Shown here one piece after another: positions 59,033 to 64,000 of a stretch of 64,000 nt of DNA. Position 1 is the first letter of the stretch, and every line of letters begins with the position of its first letter. Location of the stretch: positions 1 to 64,000 of the forward strand of contig NZ_JAUSVB010000007.1 of assembly GCF_030814415.1 (NCBI RefSeq), in the 5' to 3' direction. Below the pieces are notes generated by a model, which made no database searches, was not told the DNA's origin, and saw only the letters and a list, made by a program, of their open reading frames with translations. Source of the stretch: Cellulomonas humilata. Its GTDB lineage: Bacteria > Actinomycetota > Actinomycetes > Actinomycetales > Cellulomonadaceae. The position numbers were made by a program, and so were the translations under genes.

Positions 59033-60346
59033 TCACCCCACCGTCAGGGTCCACCCTCCGTTCGCCTTGACGTCGACGACCGACGGTCCCGCACTGAGCG
59101 GGACGGTCCCCGAGTACGGCCCGATCTCGTTCACGAGCAGGCCGAACTCGAACAGCTCGCCGGTGTCCTCGCTGACCACGAAGTTGCCGTCCCCGTCGTG
59201 GGTCGCAGTGAGGGCCCCCGTCCCGCCGTCGTAGAGGAACACCGCGTCGCCCGAGCCCGCGGGGGCCAGCAGAGGGGCGGTCGAGAACGGGGCGATGGTC
59301 AGCGTCCAGCTCCCGTCGGCCGTGATCTGCAGGGTCACGGGCTCGCTCAGCCCTCGACCGAACAGGGTCGTCCCGGTGTAGGGACCGATCGTGTTCACCA
59401 GCAGCTCGCCGGTCGACCCGTTCTCCGCGTCCAGCACCGAGATCGCGAAGTTCGCGGCGCCGTCGTGCGTCGCCGTGACGATCCCCGCGGTCGCGCCTGC
59501 GGGGAGAGCCACCAGGTTGTCCCCGGTCCCCGCCTGGGTGGCGGGCGTGAAGATGCCGAAGGTCTCGTCGGCCCACGACTGGACCGTCGCCTCCGGTTCC
59601 GCCGGCTCGTCGGCGTCGGCAGCCGGAGCGTCCGCCGCGTCCTCGGTCTCGACGGCTTCCGGTGCCTCCGCGGTCGGGGCGTCCGCGACGTCGTCGACGA
59701 GGTTGTTCGCAGCGTTGGGGCCGTTGATCGCCCCGAGGATCGCGGAGAGCAGGAACAGCACGCCCGTGATGATCCAGGCGGTCTTCTTGTACTCGTCGTA
59801 CCCCGCGAGCGGCCTGCCGACCTTGTCCTTCTGGGCACCGGCGAGCACCAGGATGATGTCGACGAGGACCCAGATCCCGCACCCGCCGAGCGTGACGAGC
59901 TTGAGCACCCCGGTGCCGACCTTGCCGAGGTAGAAGCGGTCGACGCCGAAGAAGCCCAGGAACACGGCGAAGAGCCACGTGGCGATGAAGGACTTGTCGG
60001 AGACACCCACCACGGGCGGCGGGCCGTACGCACCGGGTGGGCCGTATGCAGCAGCCGATCCGTACGCGGCCGGAGGCGGAGCGCCGTAGCCGGCCGGAGG
60101 CGGAGCTCCGTAGCTCGCCGCCGGAGGCGGAGCTCCGTAGCTCGCCGCCGGCGCGCTCCCGTCCGGCGCCGGGGCCGGCGGTGGCGGGCCGATGACCTGG
60201 GTCTCCGGAGGCGGGGGCGGCGGAGCGACCGGCGGTGACGGCGGTGGCGGCGGGACCATGCCGGGTGCGACGGGCTCCGTCGGCGGCGCTGCGGGCGGGA
60301 CCGGGTCGGGTTGATCACCCTCGGGCGTGGTGGGGTCGTGAGACAT
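59033..60346 (-). CDS. TM2-domain protein with Pro-rich N-terminus and duplicated C-terminal domain
   Basis: 437 aa. The Pro/Ala-rich N-terminal third has SYGAPPPAA repeats. A TM2 domain follows (about 118-170: FIATWLFAVFLGFFGVDRFYLGKVGTG), then a further helix (WIITGVLFLLSAILGAI), an Asp/Glu/Ala-rich linker and two ~85-residue units that share NFxxS, GELLVNTIGPYTGT / LLVNEIGPYSGT and GSWTLTI / GGWTLTVG. The duplicated unit probably forms two beta domains outside the cell. Function unknown. ATG with GGGAG seven bases upstream. Confidence 0.85.
   Translation of the reverse strand: MSHDPTTPEGDQPDPVPPAAPPTEPVAPGMVPPPPPSPPVAPPPPPPETQVIGPPPPAPAPDGSAPAASYGAPPPAASYGAPPPAGYGAPPPAAYGSAAAYGPPGAYGPPPVVGVSDKSFIATWLFAVFLGFFGVDRFYLGKVGTGVLKLVTLGGCGIWVLVDIILVLAGAQKDKVGRPLAGYDEYKKTAWIITGVLFLLSAILGAINGPNAANNLVDDVADAPTAEAPEAVETEDAADAPAADADEPAEPEATVQSWADETFGIFTPATQAGTGDNLVALPAGATAGIVTATHDGAANFAISVLDAENGSTGELLVNTIGPYTGTTLFGRGLSEPVTLQITADGSWTLTIAPFSTAPLLAPAGSGDAVFLYDGGTGALTATHDGDGNFVVSEDTGELFEFGLLVNEIGPYSGTVPLSAGPSVVDVKANGGWTLTVG
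60070..60147 (-). repeat. 27-bp perfect tandem duplication inside the TM2 gene
   Basis: Two identical 27-bp units (60094-60120 and 60121-60147) preceded by a diverged 24-bp copy (60070-60093). Each encodes nine residues of the SYGAPPPAA type, so copy-number change keeps the frame. Confidence 0.8.
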
Positions 60347-60520
60347 CGTTGGCTCCCGCGTGCGTCGGAGCCGACTCGGGCGGGCGCCGGGACACCGCGG
60401 CCCTTCAGCCCCCCAGCCGTTCTTCACAGTATCGGCGCCGGCCTCGGCCCGGAAGGCTGCGGGCAGCCGGACGGCCCGCGGCGGAGTGGATCCGTCGCGG
60501 GCCGTGCGTGGTGCAGGCGC

Positions 60521-61951
60521 TCAGCGTGCGCCGGCGCCCGAGCTCACGATCGACTTCACCGAGCTCGCGGTGTCCAGCGAGTAGGCGTACGGGATCGACT
60601 TGACCGACCCGCCGGTCTGCCCGGCCGACGAGCCCACGAAGTGGTTGTTCCGCGCCACCAAAGAACCCGCCGGCGAGGACCCCTCACCGAGGTGGAACGT
60701 GTCGTCGGTGTTCTCGAAGTAGTTCCCCTCGACCAGCACCCCGGCCTCCATCGTGGACGCCACCCCATACGACCCGACCGAGCTGTACAGGTTGTTGAAC
60801 ACGTGCACCGGGTTACCGAACCGCACCCGCGGGTTGCGCTGGTTGGTGCCGTCGAACCAGTTGTGGTGATACGTCACCCGCAGCTTGCCGCGGTCCTGGG
60901 ACCCGTTGTCATCCGAGTGCCCGACCAGGGAGTTCTTGTCCTGACCGTCGAAGTGGTTCCAGGAGATCGTCACGTAGTCCGAGGCCCGCTTGGTGTCCAC
61001 CGACCCGTCGTACCCGGTGAAGAACGTGTTCCGGTCGATCCACACGTTCGTGGACGTCTCGACGTTGATCGCGTCGTCGTCCCAGTCGTCGAACGTCAGG
61101 TTGCGCACGATCACGTTCTTCGCGTTCTTGATGTTCAGACCACAGCCCACGATCTTGGCGCCACTGGCCCCCAGGATCGTCTTGTTCGACCCGATCGCCA
61201 GCATCCCCGAGCACGAGATCGTGCCCGAGACCCGCACCACCGCCGCACCCGCGCCCGACGCGGCACTGACCAGCGCCGACGAGCTGGTCACCGTGGTCGC
61301 CGCCGCCGACCCACCACCACTGGTGCCACCGTTCTGCGACGCCCAGCCCACCAGCCCGCCCGCTGGCGGAGTGGTCGGGTTCGAGGTCGGCTCCGAGCCG
61401 CTCCCGACCTTCACCAGCTCCCACTGCTGGTTGTACTGGTTCTTCTCCGTGAGCTGCGTGATCGTGGCGCCGTCGGCGGTCGACCGGTCGGTGACCGTCA
61501 CGGCCTTGCCGCTGTTCTGGTTCACCAGCCGCACGCGGCCGCCCTCGGAGTCGACCAGCTTGAACTTCTGGTTGGCGGCGTTGGCGTCGGTGTACTGACG
61601 GATCTCGCCGCCGTCCGCGGTGCTCCAGCCCCACACGTCCAGCACCTTGCCGGAGTGCCGGTTCTGCAGCCGGTACCAGCCGGAGCCCGAGTCGATGAAC
61701 TTGAACTGCTGCCAGTTCCCGTCGTTGCGGGTCCACTGCTGCATGATGCCGCCGTCGGCGGTGGAGAAGTCGCGCACCTCGAGCGCCTTCGCGCTCTGGC
61801 GGTTGACCAGGACGTAGTAGGCACCGGTGTCGACGCTCGCTGCTGCCGCAGGGAGGGCGGTGAGCCCGACGCCTGCGAGCACGAGGGCCGTGCCCGTCGC
61901 CAGCGCCGCGGCGAGCCGCCTGCGGACGCTGGTCTTCTTCTGGATCCTCAT
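60521..61951 (-). CDS. Secreted pectate lyase (PL1) with CBM13 lectin domain
   Basis: 476 aa. Signal peptide (LAAALATGTALVLAGVGLTALPAAA), a ricin-B/CBM13 trefoil (about 40-182, with QQW, QKF and QQW motifs), a Pro/Thr/Gly linker, then a PL1 parallel beta-helix (about 206-470) with calcium-site DGSVDTKRASDYVTISWNHF and catalytic Arg in RNPRVRFG. Cleaves polygalacturonate by beta-elimination. Appending the lectin domain at the N-terminus is common in actinobacterial plant-wall enzymes. ATG follows AGGGGGATCG. LacI-type sites lie upstream, suggesting sugar control. Confidence 0.93.
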   Translation of the reverse strand: MRIQKKTSVRRRLAAALATGTALVLAGVGLTALPAAAASVDTGAYYVLVNRQSAKALEVRDFSTADGGIMQQWTRNDGNWQQFKFIDSGSGWYRLQNRHSGKVLDVWGWSTADGGEIRQYTDANAANQKFKLVDSEGGRVRLVNQNSGKAVTVTDRSTADGATITQLTEKNQYNQQWELVKVGSGSEPTSNPTTPPAGGLVGWASQNGGTSGGGSAAATTVTSSSALVSAASGAGAAVVRVSGTISCSGMLAIGSNKTILGASGAKIVGCGLNIKNAKNVIVRNLTFDDWDDDAINVETSTNVWIDRNTFFTGYDGSVDTKRASDYVTISWNHFDGQDKNSLVGHSDDNGSQDRGKLRVTYHHNWFDGTNQRNPRVRFGNPVHVFNNLYSSVGSYGVASTMEAGVLVEGNYFENTDDTFHLGEGSSPAGSLVARNNHFVGSSAGQTGGSVKSIPYAYSLDTASSVKSIVSSGAGAR

Positions 61952-62046
61952 CGATCCCCCTGGGGATGTTCGAGTGGAGTTGAGCCGAGGGCGTCCGGGA
62001 GGACGTCGAGGACCGCGGCGGACCGGCCGATCCGCCGCGATGGGAC

Positions 62047-62115
62047 AAGCGCTTTCCGCTCGTCGGCCAAACTAGGGAGAAGCGCTTCGACGCACCAGGG
62101 GGAACCGGTTTCCCG
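62047..62115 (-). promoter_or_regulatory. LacI-type sites upstream of the pectate lyase
   Basis: AAGCGCTT (62047-62054), GAAGCGCTTC (62079-62088, perfect palindrome) and GGGAACCGGTTTCCC (62099/62100-62115, near palindrome) lie within 70 bp, 96-165 bp upstream of the ATG. GCGC- and CCGG-centred palindromes like these are used by LacI-family regulators such as the cellobiose regulator CebR. Confidence 0.5.
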
Positions 62116-62145
62116 AATGGTTTCATCGGGCCGTTTCTCATGTGT

Positions 62146-62892
62146 TCAGTCGGGCGTCCAGTCCCGGCGGTAGCGGCGCACGAAGGCCTTGAGGATGCGC
62201 GGCGGCGCCCACACGTCCGCGTTGCGCACCCGTGCGACCACCTCGTCGTGCTCCCTCGGCTGGAAGTAGCCGTAGTCCCGGTACACGCCGATGCGCGTGA
62301 CGATGCCCGGGAGGTCGAGCTCGGGGTGGAACTGCGTCGCGTAGAGGTTCTCGCGCACCCGGAACATCTGCACCGGGCACGTCGGGGACGACGCGAGCAG
62401 GATCGCGTTCGGCGGGAGCACGCTGCACGCCTCCTTGTGCCCGACGAACGCGTCGAACGACTCGGGCAGGTCCGCGAGCAGGGGGTCCAGCCGCCCGGCT
62501 TCCGTGAGGGTGATGGTGACCGCGCTGATCGGCTCGGCATACGTGCGGTCGATGACCGCACCCTGGTGCACGCCCAGCGTGCCGACGCCGTAGCAGGCGC
62601 CGAGGAACGGCAGGTCGCGCGCGACGATCTCGTCGAGGAGCGTCGACACCTCGGCCTCGACCCGGCGCTGAGCCGGCGACTTGCGCTCCTCGGGCGTGCT
62701 CGCGTCGAACGGGCTGCCGCCGACGATCACCCCGTCGTACCGGTCGAGCGGCAGCGGAAGGATGGACGCCTGCTCCATGCGGACCCGCTCGAGCTCGTCG
62801 GCGCGCAGGCCGCCGAACCTCAGGAACGACGCGTACTCCCCGTCGGCGGCGATCTCCTCCGCACGGGAGCTGAGCAGCAGGAAGCGGGTCAT
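62146..62892 (-). CDS. Class I glutamine amidotransferase domain protein
   Basis: 248 aa. GATase1 triad: Cys100 in GACYGVGTLGVHQG, His189 and Glu191 in QFHPELD. Related to stand-alone GuaA-like amidotransferase domains that often hydrolyse gamma-glutamyl compounds. ATG overlaps the stop of the upstream MpaB-like gene (ATGA), so the two are coupled. Substrate unknown. Confidence 0.88.
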   Translation of the reverse strand: MTRFLLLSSRAEEIAADGEYASFLRFGGLRADELERVRMEQASILPLPLDRYDGVIVGGSPFDASTPEERKSPAQRRVEAEVSTLLDEIVARDLPFLGACYGVGTLGVHQGAVIDRTYAEPISAVTITLTEAGRLDPLLADLPESFDAFVGHKEACSVLPPNAILLASSPTCPVQMFRVRENLYATQFHPELDLPGIVTRIGVYRDYGYFQPREHDEVVARVRNADVWAPPRILKAFVRRYRRDWTPD

Positions 62893-63764
62893 CCGACGCC
62901 CGCCACCCGGCTGGCGTCGTCGGGTCCGAGCATCCACCGGATCGACCGGGTGGCCACGGCCCCCGCGGCACGGGCCGCGCGCAGCCCGGCCGGGCCGGGC
63001 CGGTCGAGGCCGAGCATCTCGAACGACCACGCCGGCATCGACGCGACAGCCGCCCGGGCCAGCAGCGTGTAGCCGGGCCGCAGCGAGCGCGGCACGGGCG
63101 GATCGTGCAGGAGGAAGTCGGCGGCGTCGCGCGCGGCGGCGGACGGGCCGAGGACCGGCCGGAACTCGTCGAGGGCCTTCTCCAGCTCGGCCACCGACTC
63201 GGGAACCCGCTCGGCGCCGAGCGCGACCGCCACCCGCGCCGCCTGCGCGAGGTACTCGTCGGCACCTGCCCGGTCCAGCGGTCGCTGCCCGTACACCCGG
63301 TGCGACCGCAGAAAGCTGTCCACCTCGGCGACGTGCACCCAGCGCAGCAGCGTCGGGTCGCCCGCGAAGTACTCGACACCGTCCGGCGTGACGCCCCGGA
63401 TCCGCTCGTGCACGCTGCGGACGCGGTCGATCATGGCGGTCGCGTCGTCGATGGTGGCGAACGTCGTCGTCGCGAGGAACGTGCTCGTCCGGGCCAGCCG
63501 ACCCCACGGGTCGCCGCGGTAGCCCGAGTGCGCCGCGACCGCCGCCATCGCCGCCGGGTGCAGGGACTGCAGGAGGAGGGCACGCATGCCGCCGACGAAC
63601 ATCGAGGCGTCGCCGTGCACGGTCCGGATCGGCGAGCCCGGCGGGTACCACCGCGGTCCTGGCGTGCCGTGGATCCGTTCGCGGCTGGCCAGCCCGTCGG
63701 GTCCGGCCACGCGCAGGAACAAGGAGGTGCCGGCGCGGTCACGGACGGACGAGAGGGGGCTCAC
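62889..63764 (-). CDS. MpaB/DUF2236-family oxygenase-like protein
   Basis: 291 aa. DUF2236 (latex-oxygenase/MpaB) features: ASMFVGGMRALLLQSLHPAAMAAVAAHS with the conserved His, DPWGRLARTSTFLATTTF, RVRSVHERIRG and LLRWVHVAEVDSFL. Family members are haem-dependent oxygenases or uncharacterised. GTG start, coupled to the amidotransferase gene. Reaction unknown. Confidence 0.88.
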   Translation of the reverse strand: MSPLSSVRDRAGTSLFLRVAGPDGLASRERIHGTPGPRWYPPGSPIRTVHGDASMFVGGMRALLLQSLHPAAMAAVAAHSGYRGDPWGRLARTSTFLATTTFATIDDATAMIDRVRSVHERIRGVTPDGVEYFAGDPTLLRWVHVAEVDSFLRSHRVYGQRPLDRAGADEYLAQAARVAVALGAERVPESVAELEKALDEFRPVLGPSAAARDAADFLLHDPPVPRSLRPGYTLLARAAVASMPAWSFEMLGLDRPGPAGLRAARAAGAVATRSIRWMLGPDDASRVAGVG

Positions 63765-63782
63765 GTCCCCATCCTGCGGCCG

Positions 63783-64000
63783 TCAGGCTCGGGAGCGCAC
63801 CTGCTCGACACCACGGTTGGCCAGCTGGTCGGCGCGCTCGTTGCCCGGGTCCCCCGCGTGACCCTTGACCCACACCCACCGGACGGTGTGCCGGGCGACC
63901 TCCGCGTCGAGGGCCTCCCACAGCTCCTGGTTCTTCACGGGCTTCTTGTCGCCCGTGCGCCAGCCGTTCCGCTTCCAGCCGGCGACCCACTTGGTGACGC
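63783..64000 (-). CDS. rnhA: Ribonuclease HI, C-terminal part (gene continues past window)
   Basis: The last 72 codons, ending TGA at 63783-63785. TKWVAGWKRNGWRTGDKKPV and NQELWEAL are the substrate-handle region, and VKGHAGDPGNERADQLAN contains the active-site His and the fourth acidic residue (Asp). Degrades RNA in RNA-DNA hybrids. It runs into the MpaB-like gene with an 18-bp gap. Confidence 0.93.
   Translation of the reverse strand, partial: VTKWVAGWKRNGWRTGDKKPVKNQELWEALDAEVARHTVRWVWVKGHAGDPGNERADQLANRGVEQVRSRA

Overview
The window is high-GC, tightly packed actinobacterial chromosome. GTG starts are frequent, neighbouring genes are often joined by 4-bp ATGA/GTGA overlaps, and many start codons lie 5-8 nt after a TANNNT -10 box. 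The gene set fits Actinomycetota, order Micrococcales, most plausibly Cellulomonas or a close relative: SigR/RsrA pair, fused Kgd-type 2-oxoglutarate dehydrogenase, a ROK-regulated sugar ABC operon, a reduced Tad pilus locus, a CBM13 pectate lyase and a class-E-sortase-type surface protein. The genus is an inference. No rRNA, tRNA, CRISPR, insertion sequence or prophage was seen.

Layout. 1-3.4 kb (+): the end of an unknown gene coupled to two secreted paralogues with trypsin-fold heads that lack the catalytic His and Ser, and calcium-type repeat tails. 3.4-8.8 kb (-): ftsE, ftsX, a coiled-coil M23 hydrolase, smpB and a DUF2207 membrane protein. 8.9-13.8 kb (-): xylF-xylG-xylH-like transporter and its ROK repressor, with a palindrome over the promoter. 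13.8-15.3 kb: a 51-bp tandem repeat and prfB. 15.4-20 kb (-): tadA-tadB-tadC, a pilin-like protein and three TadE/TadG-like proteins. 20.3-26.2 kb: LASTG surface protein, aldose-1-epimerase-like protein, M15 peptidase, two CNNM/CorC-type proteins. 26.4-30.1 kb (+): two-component pair and a two-gene ABC exporter with a GntR-like palindrome. 30.3-34.2 kb: kgd. 34.2-37.7 kb: GlxA-type regulator, small membrane protein, degenerate SGNH protein, PadR/DUF4097 operon. 37.8-45.4 kb: pilT, the 24-aa ribosomal protein bL37, sigR-rsrA, ferritin, DoxX, aroA-rsgA-hisN and a methyltransferase. 45.4-53.4 kb: HAD hydrolase, gltX, RmlC-like epimerase, FAH-family protein, methyltransferase, DUF418-like membrane protein, sigma factor with anchored partner, DUF1304 protein. 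53.4-58.9 kb: glycosylase-annotated protein, two-component pair, and a convergent ferric-reductase-like/FMN-binding/ApbE operon. 59-64 kb: TM2 protein, pectate lyase, class I amidotransferase, MpaB-like oxygenase, truncated rnhA.

The most informative points are the paired pseudoproteases; a perfect SigR-type promoter placed to make an N-terminally extended SigR isoform; the easily missed bL37 micro-gene; an SGNH protein lacking three of its four block residues; 11-bp tandem repeats upstream of the electron-transfer operon next to an OmpR-type regulator; and several palindromic operators. None of these alone proves a new system. The pseudoprotease pair and the redox module with its two-component system deserve follow-up most.
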